Shown here: in pieces, positions 8,012 to 15,874 of the stretch
How the letters are laid out: each line of letters opens with the position of its first letter
Position numbering within the stretch: the stretch's first letter is position 1
Source: an uncultured Amylibacter sp.
GTDB lineage: Bacteria > Pseudomonadota > Alphaproteobacteria > Rhodobacterales > Rhodobacteraceae
Length of the DNA stretch: 24,978 bases
Direction of reading: 5' to 3'
NCBI GenBank assembly: GCA_938001995.1
Contig: CALLAV010000098.1
Span: forward strand, 1-24,978
Made by a program: the position numbers and the translations under genes
Notes under the pieces: model-generated
What the model was told of the DNA's origin: nothing
What the model saw: only the letters and a program-made list of their open reading frames with translations
The model's database searches: none

Positions 8012-8653
8012 ATGAAACGCACACTCACAGCACTGGCTCTGTGCCTCGCGCCGGTTTCCGTATCGGCCCATCCACATATCTTTATTGATGCGGGCGCGTC
8101 GTTCATTTTCAACGACGCTGGCGAACTAACAGCGGTTAAAATCGAATGGGCCTATGACGATCTATATACCCTCATCACGCTCGACGATTTCGGCCTAGAT
8201 AAAGATGGCGACGGTCTGATCACAGTAGAAGAGCAAAAACAGCTTGTCGGGTTTGACATGAAATGGCTGGATGGATTTGAAGGTGACAGCTATTTGACCT
8301 TTGCAGATAAGCGGATGAATCTTGGCCAACCCGAACAAGCGACGGCCGAATTGGTCGAAGGACGTTTGATCACATCCCATATCCGTAAGCTGGATAAACC
8401 CATCAAAATGGCGGGTGGCAATGTGGCATTGAAGGTCTACGATCCGACATACTATTCTGCCTATACCCTCGATTTGGGCGCAGAAGTCGTGAACCGCGAT
8501 GGCTGTATGATGGAACAAATTCCCGCTGATCTCGGCAAAGCGTATGACATCGTGGAAAACCTGCTTTATGGCAGCAGCGGCGACGACAACTTCCCGGCTG
8601 TTGGCGAAAACTTTGCCGATACTTTGACGTTGTCATGCGAAACTTCCTCTTAG
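8012..8653 (+). CDS. DUF1007 family periplasmic protein, likely metal-binding partner of NicO
   Basis: This is a 213-residue exported protein. A signal peptide (about 1-19) ends at VSA, so the mature protein would begin His-Pro-His-Ile-Phe-Ile-Asp, the conserved DUF1007 start. Residues 63-74 (DKDGDGLITVEE) match a canonical EF-hand Ca2+ loop: Asp at 1, 3 and 5, Gly at 6, Ile at 8 and Glu at 12. The family is usually encoded beside NicO-type transporters, as here, where the NicO gene overlaps its 3' end by 19 bp. Its role is probably to bind or deliver a divalent metal, but this is unproven. I chose ATG 8012 because it gives a compact signal peptide; ATG 7991 is also possible, and neither has a good Shine-Dalgarno. 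Confidence 0.82.
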   Translation: MKRTLTALALCLAPVSVSAHPHIFIDAGASFIFNDAGELTAVKIEWAYDDLYTLITLDDFGLDKDGDGLITVEEQKQLVGFDMKWLDGFEGDSYLTFADKRMNLGQPEQATAELVEGRLITSHIRKLDKPIKMAGGNVALKVYDPTYYSAYTLDLGAEVVNRDGCMMEQIPADLGKAYDIVENLLYGSSGDDNFPAVGENFADTLTLSCETSS

Positions 8654-9543
8654 GCATAGCACTCCTTTGCGCCGCGTTGCTCGCCGCTCTTTGGGCGCTC
8701 GGTGGGTTGGATCAACTGTCTGCATGGGCCGCTGACGGGCAACGCAGTTTCCAAAATCAAATGGCCGCCAGCCTTCGCGCCCTTCGTGCAGGGGAGCCGG
8801 GGGCCGTTGCAACGCTGATGGGCGTGTGTTTTGCCTATGGTTTCTTTCATGCGGTCGGCCCGGGCCATGGCAAATTCCTGATCGGCGGCTACGGTGTTGC
8901 GACCCGCGTAACCATGCTGCGATTGTCTGGTATCGCCCTTTTGTCCAGCCTCGCCCAAGGCGCGTCTGCTGTGATGCTCGTGTACACAGGCGTCTTGTTG
9001 CTCGGCCTCACGCGGGCCGAAATGGTCGACAGCGCCGAAGATATTTTTGCCCCCGCCAGCTATGCCGCCATTGCGCTGGTTGGTGCGTGGCTGATCGTGC
9101 GCGGTCTGCGCAAATACTGGAAAATGCGCGACGTTCACCCCCATACCCACGATCACAACCACACAGGCCACGGCGACACATGCGACAGTTGTGGCCACCG
9201 CCACGGCCCTTCGCTTGAAGAAGCGGAAAACGTGCATTCTTTGCGCGATCTGATCCTGCTTGTGGGCGCAATCGCGATCCGCCCTTGCACGGGTGCGTTG
9301 TTCCTGCTGATCCTTACATGGCGCTTTGACGTCGTAGCTGCGGGCATCGCAGGGACATTCGCGATGGCATTGGGGACGGCCAGCGTGACCATCGCCATCG
9401 CCATCGCCGCCACATTGTTTCGCACCACCACTCTGCAAAGCGTGTCAGGTCAGACCGCCCTGCGCGTCGTTCCCGCAATTGAAATTACGGTCGGGCTGAT
9501 TATCAGCGTTGTCGCAATCCAGCTTTTGACCGCGATCCTTTAG
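8635..9543 (+). CDS. NicO/RcnA-family nickel-cobalt type transporter
   Basis: This 302-residue inner-membrane protein has about six to seven hydrophobic segments. The signature HAVGPGHGK (72-80) lies in the first conserved helix. A cytosolic or periplasmic loop (168-190) is extremely rich in His and includes CDSCGH (183-188), a likely metal sensor or buffer site. A second conserved helix contains IAIRPCTGAL. NicO members move Ni2+ or Co2+, with RcnA acting as an exporter; direction and metal cannot be decided from sequence. The start overlaps the DUF1007 gene by 19 bp, so the two are translationally coupled. The end overlaps the convergent M20 gene by 4 bp. Confidence 0.85.
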   Translation: MRNFLLGIALLCAALLAALWALGGLDQLSAWAADGQRSFQNQMAASLRALRAGEPGAVATLMGVCFAYGFFHAVGPGHGKFLIGGYGVATRVTMLRLSGIALLSSLAQGASAVMLVYTGVLLLGLTRAEMVDSAEDIFAPASYAAIALVGAWLIVRGLRKYWKMRDVHPHTHDHNHTGHGDTCDSCGHRHGPSLEEAENVHSLRDLILLVGAIAIRPCTGALFLLILTWRFDVVAAGIAGTFAMALGTASVTIAIAIAATLFRTTTLQSVSGQTALRVVPAIEITVGLIISVVAIQLLTAIL

Positions 9544-10676
9544 GCCAGTTGCTGTTCTACCAATGCCACCCAATAGGCTGCACCGACCTCTAACGCTTTA
9601 TCGTTGAAATCATAATCTGCCGAATGCAACGGTTGTGCATGTGCGCCTGTCATCCCATTTCCCATTAACATGAAACACGCAGGCTTGGCGGCTGCGAAAT
9701 GGGCAAAGTCCTCAGAGAACAACTTCGGCGCACATGCCCCGTTGACGTGACCCAAGTGCTCGGCCGCCTGCACCGCGTCAACTGCGGCACTCGTATCGTT
9801 AATCACTGCAGGAAAAATGGTCTCATAACGTACCGTTGCGCTTACGCCATGTGCCATGCAGATGCCCTGCACAACCTGTCGCATTCGCGCTTCGATGGTG
9901 CTGTTCACCTCCGGGGTCAACGCGCGCGCATCACCGCGTAAAACCGCACGACCAGGCAGAACATTGCGTTTCCCATCTGTCTCAAACTCGGTAATCGACA
10001 CAACGCCGTTCAAACTCGGATCCAACTTGCGTGACACAATGGTTTGCAGTGCGTTCACAATCTCTGCCCCGACGACAATCGCATCCACCCCCATATGAGG
10101 CAGTGCCGCATGCCCGCCCTGCGCAGTTATCTCGATCTCAAACAACGCTTCGCTTGCGCAAATCGGCCCTGCTCGCGTGGCAAATGTACCGACCTCCATA
10201 CCCGGAATGTTGTGCATCCCAAAAACCATATCGACGTTGAACTTATCAAACACTCCATCTGCCAACATTTCGGGCGCACCTTCGCCATGTTCCTCATTGG
10301 GCTGGAACAGAAACACCACACGCCCGCTGAAATCACCGCTGTCCGCCAGCGTCTTTGCTGCACCAAGCAGCATCGTTGTATGCCCATCATGACCACAAGC
10401 GTGCATCACACCATCAGTCTGGGACTTGTGCGCAAACCCGTTTGTCTCATGGATCGGCAGAGCATCCATATCCGCCCGCAGTCCAATCGACCCCGTTCCA
10501 TTGCCCTTTTGCAAAACCCCAACGACACCTGTGCGCCCAATTCCGCGATGCACCTCCAGCCCGAAACTTTCGAGCAACGCCGCCACCCGCGCCGCTGTAC
10601 GATGTTCATTAAATCCTAGCTCTGGATGCGCATGAAAATCATGCCGCCACGTCATCATGTCTTGTAGAAGGCTCAT
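9540..10676 (-). CDS. M20D-family amidohydrolase (hippurate hydrolase / N-acyl-amino-acid amidohydrolase type)
   Basis: This 378-residue cytosolic metallo-hydrolase has the full family length. Motifs in order are HAHPELGFNEHRTA near the N terminus, GLRADMDALPI, MHACGHDGHTTMLLG (metal-binding Cys and His residues), FQPNEEHGEGAPEML (catalytic and metal-binding Glu) and GMHNIPG. The central lid domain (dimerisation) follows. Such enzymes cleave N-acyl or N-aroyl amino acids or related amides; the true substrate is unknown. An AGGAGA Shine-Dalgarno lies 7 bp before the ATG. It is divergent from mcd across about 210 bp and convergent with the NicO gene with a 4-bp tail overlap. It has no evident operon partner. 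Confidence 0.9.
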   Translation of the reverse strand: MSLLQDMMTWRHDFHAHPELGFNEHRTAARVAALLESFGLEVHRGIGRTGVVGVLQKGNGTGSIGLRADMDALPIHETNGFAHKSQTDGVMHACGHDGHTTMLLGAAKTLADSGDFSGRVVFLFQPNEEHGEGAPEMLADGVFDKFNVDMVFGMHNIPGMEVGTFATRAGPICASEALFEIEITAQGGHAALPHMGVDAIVVGAEIVNALQTIVSRKLDPSLNGVVSITEFETDGKRNVLPGRAVLRGDARALTPEVNSTIEARMRQVVQGICMAHGVSATVRYETIFPAVINDTSAAVDAVQAAEHLGHVNGACAPKLFSEDFAHFAAAKPACFMLMGNGMTGAHAQPLHSADYDFNDKALEVGAAYWVALVEQQLA

Positions 10677-10758
10677 CCGATATCTCCTGCTTATTCTGGG
10701 CTACGATACACAGAATTTTGGGGGAAACAGCGACCAAAAGCGACCGCCCGCAACAGTT

Positions 10759-10775
10759 GCGTAACAATCTTACGC
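10759..10775. promoter_or_regulatory. Inverted repeat in the amidohydrolase-mcd divergent region
   Basis: GCGTAA, a 5-base spacer, then TTACGC form a perfect 6-5-6 inverted repeat 111 bp upstream of the mcd start. Just downstream two imperfect direct units share GCCGCA (10781-10786, 10805-10810) and CAGCATT (10790-10796, 10809-10815). The layout suggests a regulator site for mcd or for the divergent gene; no regulator is identified. Confidence 0.4.
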
Positions 10776-10813
10776 GTTTTGCCGCACCACAGCATTTTTA
10801 TTGCGCCGCAGCA

Positions 10814-10842
10814 TTGACGGGTCCCCACCCTCGCCATACTTC
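10814..10842 (+). promoter_or_regulatory. Candidate sigma-70 type promoter of mcd
   Basis: TTGACG (10814-10819) and TACTTC (10837-10842) are separated by 17 bp. This would place transcription start around 10849, about 37 bp before the mcd ATG. The -10 match is poor, so this is tentative. Confidence 0.3.
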
Positions 10843-10885
10843 TTCACAAGATAAATAATAATGATCCGATGGGAAAGATTCGAAC

Positions 10886-12544
10886 ATGCTTCTGCCAAAC
10901 CTGCTGAACACCTGCGCCGCCGCCATCCCTGCCGTTGAAAACGTCGTAGATCGCGCGCGCGTGAAGATTTCCGAAAATGTGACACAGGATGGTCGCATCA
11001 ATGGCAAAGCGCTCGAAGAACACCAATTCGCCGCGCACGGCTACGCTTGGTTCGCAACCTATCTTTTGTCCCTGCAACAAATGCACAAATGGGCAGAGCG
11101 GTTGGAAGCTGATGGCAAATTCGGTGAATTGGAACAGCTCATTTTGCAAATCAGCTTTGGTGAATACCTTTGGCAGATCTGGGGTGGCATCCCAATGTCC
11201 CAAGGTGAAGTCGTGCGTCTGCAAGACCTCGGCCTTAGCCAATCCGAACAGGGTGCGCTGGCCGTTGAAAGCGTGCAAGCACTGACCCAAGAAGGCAACT
11301 CGCAAGCAGCACGATCGCGCCTTGTTGATTTGATGTTGGAGCGTGAAGGTGCAGCCACTGTTGGTGTTACGGGCCTTGACGAAGAACTGGAAATGATCCG
11401 CGACCAATTCCGCCGCTTTGCGGATGAACGCGTGATGCCTGATGCCCACGAATGGCATTTGAAAGACGAATTGATCCCGATGGAGATCATCAACGAACTG
11501 TCCGAAATGGGCGTGTTCGGTCTGACAATTCCAGAAGAATACGGCGGGCTTGGCATGTCCAAGGCGTCGATGTGCGTGGTCTCCGAAGAGCTGTCTCGCG
11601 GCTACATCGGTGTTGGCTCGCTCGGCACTCGCTCTGAAATCGCGGCCGAGTTGATCATTGCTGGTGGCACGGAAGAACAGAAACAAAAATGGCTTCCAGA
11701 ACTGGCCTCTGGTGAAACTCTGCCAACGGCGGTGTTCACGGAACCCAACACAGGCTCCGATCTTGGGGCATTGCGCACGCGCGCGGTAAAAGACGGCGAT
11801 GATTGGTCGATCACTGGTAACAAAACATGGATCACCCATGCGGCACGCACAAATGTGATGACGCTGCTGGCCCGCACCGATCCAGACACGACCAACTATT
11901 CTGGTCTGTCGATGTTTCTTGCTGAAAAGACACCTGGCACAGACGAAGCCCCGTTCCCGACCGACGGTATGACAGGCGGCGAAATCGAAGTCCTCGGTTA
12001 TCGCGGGATGAAGGAATACGAACTCGCGTTTGATGATTTCAAAGTCAAAGGCGAGAATCTTCTGGGCGGCGTTGAAGGCCAGGGCTTTAAGCAGTTGATG
12101 CAAACGTTTGAATCCGCCCGCATCCAAACCGCGGCGCGTGCTATCGGCGTTGCGCAAAACGCGATGGAAATCGCGGTGAAATACGCGCAGGACCGCAAAC
12201 AGTTTGGCAAAGAGTTGCTGGCTTTCCCGCGCATCCGTTCCAAAATCGCGATGATGGCCGTTGAAATTATGATCACACGGCAGTTGACCTACCATTCCGC
12301 CTTTGAAAAAGACAACGACCGCCGTTGCGACCTAGAGGCTGGTATGGCCAAACTGCTTGGCGCACGTGTTGCTTGGTCTGCGGCTGACAACGGTTTACAG
12401 ATCCACGGCGGCAACGGCTTCGCGCTGGAATACCCGATCAGCCGCGTGTTGTGCGATGCCCGCATCTTGAACATCTTTGAAGGCGCTGCTGAAATTCAGG
12501 CCACAGTGATCGCGCGTCGTTTGCTGGAAACAGGTCGGAACTAA
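10886..12544 (+). CDS. mcd: (2S)-Methylsuccinyl-CoA dehydrogenase
   Basis: This 552-residue flavoprotein is far longer than ordinary acyl-CoA dehydrogenases (about 380). The extra N-terminal region of about 160 residues is helical, with a conserved-looking ILQISFGEYLWQIWGGIPMSQGE segment split around residue 100, as in Mcd of the ethylmalonyl-CoA pathway. Three acyl-CoA dehydrogenase domains follow: N-terminal (about 165-280), beta (FTEPNTGSDLGALRTRA) and C-terminal (YAQDRKQFGKELLAFPRIR, then GLQIHGGNGFA). The probable catalytic base is Glu532 in NIFEGAAEIQ. The step is methylsuccinyl-CoA to mesaconyl-CoA during acetyl-CoA assimilation. An in-frame TGA at 10862 excludes an earlier start. A GGGAAAG ribosome-binding site lies 8 bp before the ATG. 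The other pathway genes (ccr, ecm, mch) are not in the window. Confidence 0.87.
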   Translation: MLLPNLLNTCAAAIPAVENVVDRARVKISENVTQDGRINGKALEEHQFAAHGYAWFATYLLSLQQMHKWAERLEADGKFGELEQLILQISFGEYLWQIWGGIPMSQGEVVRLQDLGLSQSEQGALAVESVQALTQEGNSQAARSRLVDLMLEREGAATVGVTGLDEELEMIRDQFRRFADERVMPDAHEWHLKDELIPMEIINELSEMGVFGLTIPEEYGGLGMSKASMCVVSEELSRGYIGVGSLGTRSEIAAELIIAGGTEEQKQKWLPELASGETLPTAVFTEPNTGSDLGALRTRAVKDGDDWSITGNKTWITHAARTNVMTLLARTDPDTTNYSGLSMFLAEKTPGTDEAPFPTDGMTGGEIEVLGYRGMKEYELAFDDFKVKGENLLGGVEGQGFKQLMQTFESARIQTAARAIGVAQNAMEIAVKYAQDRKQFGKELLAFPRIRSKIAMMAVEIMITRQLTYHSAFEKDNDRRCDLEAGMAKLLGARVAWSAADNGLQIHGGNGFALEYPISRVLCDARILNIFEGAAEIQATVIARRLLETGRN

Positions 12545-12553
12545 ACGCGGGTC

Positions 12554-13120
12554 TTAACACCCAAATCCTGGAAAACTGGCGCGGCCACCTGCATAGGCCG
12601 CGTCGGCACGTGCCAAAGTGCTCGCGCCACGCAAGCCTTCTTGGTGTGCAATACGATACGACACGCTGCCACCAGAGCGCAGCTTGAACTTGCGCGTGGA
12701 TGACCCAACATTCGGAAACACATAGGCTTTGGGCGACGCACATCCGTTCAGTCGCATGTAAATCGTAATAGACTCTTTGCAGGTGTTCCGAACGGACAGG
12801 TTCGTGTAAACGACGTTCTTATAAAAATCCATGCTAGACGCTTTGCCCGCGCGCATCTGAACGCAGGTGCTGGCGGCTGCCTTCGTGGGCTTTACAGGCT
12901 CCACAACTTTCGGCTCTGGTGCAACAACTTTCTTCGGCGTGACCTTCTTCTTTTTAATCACCTTCTTTTTCGGTGTCGTCTTTTTGATCACCTTTTTCTT
13001 GGGGGCCTTTTTCTTGTCCAGACAGACGCCGCCCACAAAGGTGTCACAGGCCAGCGCAGGTTCTCCTGCTCCAAACGTGATCGAAACCCCAACCAAAGCC
13101 ATCCATAAAATACGCATCAC
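12554..13120 (-). CDS. Secreted Lys-rich six-cysteine protein of unknown function
   Basis: I do not recognise this family. The 188-residue protein has a signal peptide ending PALA (cleavage about 24/25). The mature protein starts Cys-Asp and has a short CDTFVGGVC head. Residues 36-65 form a Lys-rich repeat tract (PKKKVIKK-type units, with few acidic residues), followed by a Pro/Val/Glu spacer. The C-terminal domain of about 105 residues is globular-looking. Cysteines at 25, 33, 86, 114, 127 and 188 make six, consistent with three disulfides in the periplasm. The Lys tract could bind anionic envelope polymers or be a protease target. It starts 3 bp behind the caspase-like gene, so the two are co-transcribed. 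It is convergent with mcd, 9 bp away. Confidence 0.8.
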   Translation of the reverse strand: MMRILWMALVGVSITFGAGEPALACDTFVGGVCLDKKKAPKKKVIKKTTPKKKVIKKKKVTPKKVVAPEPKVVEPVKPTKAAASTCVQMRAGKASSMDFYKNVVYTNLSVRNTCKESITIYMRLNGCASPKAYVFPNVGSSTRKFKLRSGGSVSYRIAHQEGLRGASTLARADAAYAGGRASFPGFGC

Positions 13121-13123
13121 AAC

Positions 13124-14746
13124 CTACAATTCTTCCAACTGTTTCAACCAATTTTTTGCATCCGCAAACCCTTGCTGAGCCGCATCTTCAAGCATGTCGC
13201 GCCCCACATCGAGGTCTTTGGCAAAGCCAATGCCCTGCGCATGGAACAATCCCAAAAGCGCGAGGCTCGACGGGCTGTCATCTGCCACTTGTTGCAGCAA
13301 TACCAGCAACTCGATTGGGCCCAACTCTTTTTCCGTGCCAGCACTGCCGACAGCTTCGCGCCATGATTTGATCGCCCGCGCTGTGCCAGGCCCGTTCAGA
13401 CCATCAATGCGGCCTTTGTAAAATCCAGCCGACTTCAGCGCTTCTTGCACTTTATCAAGCGGAAGGAAAAACGCGCCAAGCGTTCCTAGATCAACACCAG
13501 CGGACAGACGTTCAAACGGCGTCGCATCGGGTGCAGGTTTTTCTTCGCGTTGCACTGGCGCCAATGCGGTTGTGTCCAGCTCTGGCGTTGGCGCAACCGC
13601 GGCGGCCTCATTGGCGCGACAGGGCCAACCATAGCGCTGCAAATCCATGCAAGAATTGAACAGGATCGCACGGCGGATCAACTCGCGGACTTCTTCGCGT
13701 CGTGGGTGGCCGCTCATGGTGGCATACATCGTCTTTAGCTTGTCCAACTCCAGCAGCGTTTGTTGCGCATCGATACTGCGATGCGTTTCAAGGGCGGCAA
13801 TTACTTCTGGCAAACGCGCATTGCCCGTCGCTTTCGGCAGCACCGCTTGCAGTGCGTTGCGACCACGGGACGCCAGCGCCTCGGCGATTTCTCCCTCGAC
13901 GCCGCTCGCACGGCGATCTGATGCGCATTCTCCGATGCCCTCTATGCAACCAGGTCCTTCGACATTGTCGTCATATCGTGGCCGCTGCGGGTTCGCCGCC
14001 AGCGCGCCAGTGTTCTTGATGACTTCGCGCTCTACGATGTTCGCAACTGTAACCAACGGCACGTTCGGCTGGAACGACTTCAGAAATGCGTTTGTGAAAG
14101 GCGAGTTATTGTCGCCATCGGACAAACGATCAATCGCCACTTCGCCCTCTGAGGCCGAGAAAAAGATGAACTCACCGCGATCAGCGGGAACCGCACCCAT
14201 ACCAGCCGCCAAGGCCAAGCCGCGCGTTCCACCCGCATTCAGCGGGTTGTCCCGACAGTTGTCTAAAACATAAACCGAAAGCCGCACATCACGGCTGCGA
14301 ATAGCACGGCGCAGATCGTTAAACTGGGTCGCATATTGGCGCAGCGTCCATTCCTCACTGCCCGCAGGAATCAGATCCTTGTCCAAGTCCGTTGGCAGCA
14401 AAAACACAGTGCTCGGGTCCGCAGGGTTCAATTGTACGCCGTGCCCAGAAAAAACGACCATCGCTGTGTCACCCGCTTGAAGCTGGGTCAAAAACCCCAA
14501 AACCGCACGGTCCATTTCTGCCTTGGACACGTCAAAATGGCAGGACACTGAATCAAATTTACGCACGTTCTTTAAGTGGTCACAGTGCGCCTTGGCATCA
14601 GACACCGCCACATTCAGTTTTGGCAGGTGCGCGTAATCGTCATTGCCCACAACCAAAGCAGCCGTTTTGGCCCATGCGCCACTGGCAAACGCCATCACGC
14701 AAAGAGTAAAAACAAGATATGGAATTTTGTTGAGTCGCATGGCCAC
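13124..14746 (-). CDS. Periplasmic caspase-fold (peptidase C14) protein with C-terminal peptidoglycan-binding-like and Sel1-like parts
   Basis: This 540-residue protein has a signal peptide ending GAWA (cleavage about 26/27). The caspase domain runs from about 27 to 265: the first strand is AALVVGNDDYAH, the catalytic His102 lies in VVFSGHGVQ, and Cys164 lies in VYVLDNCRDNP, so the His/Cys dyad is intact. The middle (about 270-400) is Ala/Arg-rich. Residues about 425-480 (LGAFFLPLDKVQEALKSAGF, then GRIDGLNGPGTARAIKSW) resemble a peptidoglycan-binding type 1 fold. The last 40 residues look like one Sel1 repeat. It is an exported cysteine protease of unknown target, encoded first in an operon with the Lys-rich secreted protein. 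Pro-domain cleavage cannot be judged. Confidence 0.86.
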   Translation of the reverse strand: MAMRLNKIPYLVFTLCVMAFASGAWAKTAALVVGNDDYAHLPKLNVAVSDAKAHCDHLKNVRKFDSVSCHFDVSKAEMDRAVLGFLTQLQAGDTAMVVFSGHGVQLNPADPSTVFLLPTDLDKDLIPAGSEEWTLRQYATQFNDLRRAIRSRDVRLSVYVLDNCRDNPLNAGGTRGLALAAGMGAVPADRGEFIFFSASEGEVAIDRLSDGDNNSPFTNAFLKSFQPNVPLVTVANIVEREVIKNTGALAANPQRPRYDDNVEGPGCIEGIGECASDRRASGVEGEIAEALASRGRNALQAVLPKATGNARLPEVIAALETHRSIDAQQTLLELDKLKTMYATMSGHPRREEVRELIRRAILFNSCMDLQRYGWPCRANEAAAVAPTPELDTTALAPVQREEKPAPDATPFERLSAGVDLGTLGAFFLPLDKVQEALKSAGFYKGRIDGLNGPGTARAIKSWREAVGSAGTEKELGPIELLVLLQQVADDSPSSLALLGLFHAQGIGFAKDLDVGRDMLEDAAQQGFADAKNWLKQLEEL

Positions 14747-14969
14747 TGTAATTCCCTAAATAATTGCAACTAAGACTAAGAAATACTTCTGTCTGAGTCT
14801 ACTAAACGCTGTTTCTTAAGTACTCTGCGGCTGATTCTTCGCCACAAACTTTGAATGTTGCACCCATCTTGCGCACAAACGCAGCTGCAAACAATGCCAG
14901 AGATCACACTTTGGCAGGACAAATGCAGTCAGACGGTCCCTTTTGCGCGACTGCCCCTGTAAAAGCGCA

Positions 14970-15866
14970 ATGACTTTAAATACGCTTCTGGTTATGCGAC
15001 CTGCCCATCATATTTTCGCGTTTACTGTGGTGACAACTGCCACACTTGGGATGCCAGTACAGGCGCAAACCTTTCAATCCCCTGACATCCTTGTTCTTGG
15101 GGACAGTCAAATCACCTTTGGCGCGGGCCCTGCCTATTACAATTTCTTCAAAAACCTCACCCGTTCTTGCCGACCCAAAGGAGTGAACCGCCAAGCGATC
15201 AAATCACTGTCGAAAAACTCTGTCGCCGTGATTGGCGTACGCTCCACTTCTTTGCAAGATTGGTCCGCGACCACGCGCAAAGGCAAAGCAGATATTTGTG
15301 ATGTTGATCCAAACCTAAAACAAAATGCGGGCGCTTATGGAACGGTAAACCGCAAAGGCGCCAAATACGTTCAAATCGGCGTTGGACCAGAATTTCAATT
15401 CTGCAAGGCGGGCGTTTCGCCAACAAAAGCGGCGCTTCGCCCCGATTATTACCAACCAAAACTGCTGGTTTTGTCCTTTCTTGGGAACACAACGAAACGT
15501 TGGGCCAACGACCCAGTCGCGACACGCAAAGATGTAGACGCCTTTTTACGCCAACTGCCAAAGGGCCAGAAATGCCTGTTCATGACCACCGCTCCAACCT
15601 ACAAGCCTTCGGAAAACCAACGCAGACTTAAAGCACAAGCAGGCATCCAAGCAGCCTTTGCACGTCACGCAAACAAATGTCTTTTCGTAAAAGGCCTAAC
15701 AGATAAGTCCATGAAAGCGCTCACCGCAAACGCGCACAACTTTCGGATCAACAAAGACGGCACGGTGCGGGATCCGTTTCATCCTACACACCTTGGCGCC
15801 ACTGTGTTTCTTCGATCGATTAAGGCTGATCTTTGCGCTGCACTGTCAACCGCGCTACAGGACTAA
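14970..15866 (+). CDS. Secreted SGNH/GDSL-type hydrolase, substrate unknown
   Basis: This 298-residue exported protein has a signal peptide ending near MPVQA/Q. Block I is ILVLGDSQ with the nucleophile Ser. Block III is reduced to LSFLGN. Block V is DPFHPTHLGA with the catalytic Asp and His three apart (DxxH). The mature part has several cysteines (SCR, DIC, QFC, KCL, KCLF, DLC), suggesting disulfides. SGNH enzymes act as esterases, lipases or deacetylases on lipids or polysaccharides; no substrate can be assigned. ATG 14970 and ATG 14994 are both possible and neither has a strong ribosome-binding site; an upstream TTG at 14943 is less likely. The gene is divergent from the caspase operon and convergent with a small lipoprotein gene. 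Confidence 0.75.
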   Translation: MTLNTLLVMRPAHHIFAFTVVTTATLGMPVQAQTFQSPDILVLGDSQITFGAGPAYYNFFKNLTRSCRPKGVNRQAIKSLSKNSVAVIGVRSTSLQDWSATTRKGKADICDVDPNLKQNAGAYGTVNRKGAKYVQIGVGPEFQFCKAGVSPTKAALRPDYYQPKLLVLSFLGNTTKRWANDPVATRKDVDAFLRQLPKGQKCLFMTTAPTYKPSENQRRLKAQAGIQAAFARHANKCLFVKGLTDKSMKALTANAHNFRINKDGTVRDPFHPTHLGATVFLRSIKADLCAALSTALQD

Positions 15867-15874
15867 CCCGCGCG

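Noticed and set aside
8650..9438. 262-codon minus-strand frame across the NicO gene
   Set aside because: It is antisense to a transporter with the GPGHGK signature. Its composition (His, Gln, Arg, Cys) is that of a shadow frame.
10844..12295. Long 483-codon open frame on the minus strand across mcd
   Set aside because: It is fully antisense to mcd, which has clear acyl-CoA dehydrogenase motifs. The antisense protein is rich in His, Cys and Phe and has no recognisable motif; long antisense frames arise from the codon bias of this genome.
12935..13020. Repetitive pyrimidine-rich DNA resembling a short tandem array
   Set aside because: It is the coding sequence of the Lys-rich tract (AAG/AAA codons) of the secreted protein, not a CRISPR or a non-coding repeat.
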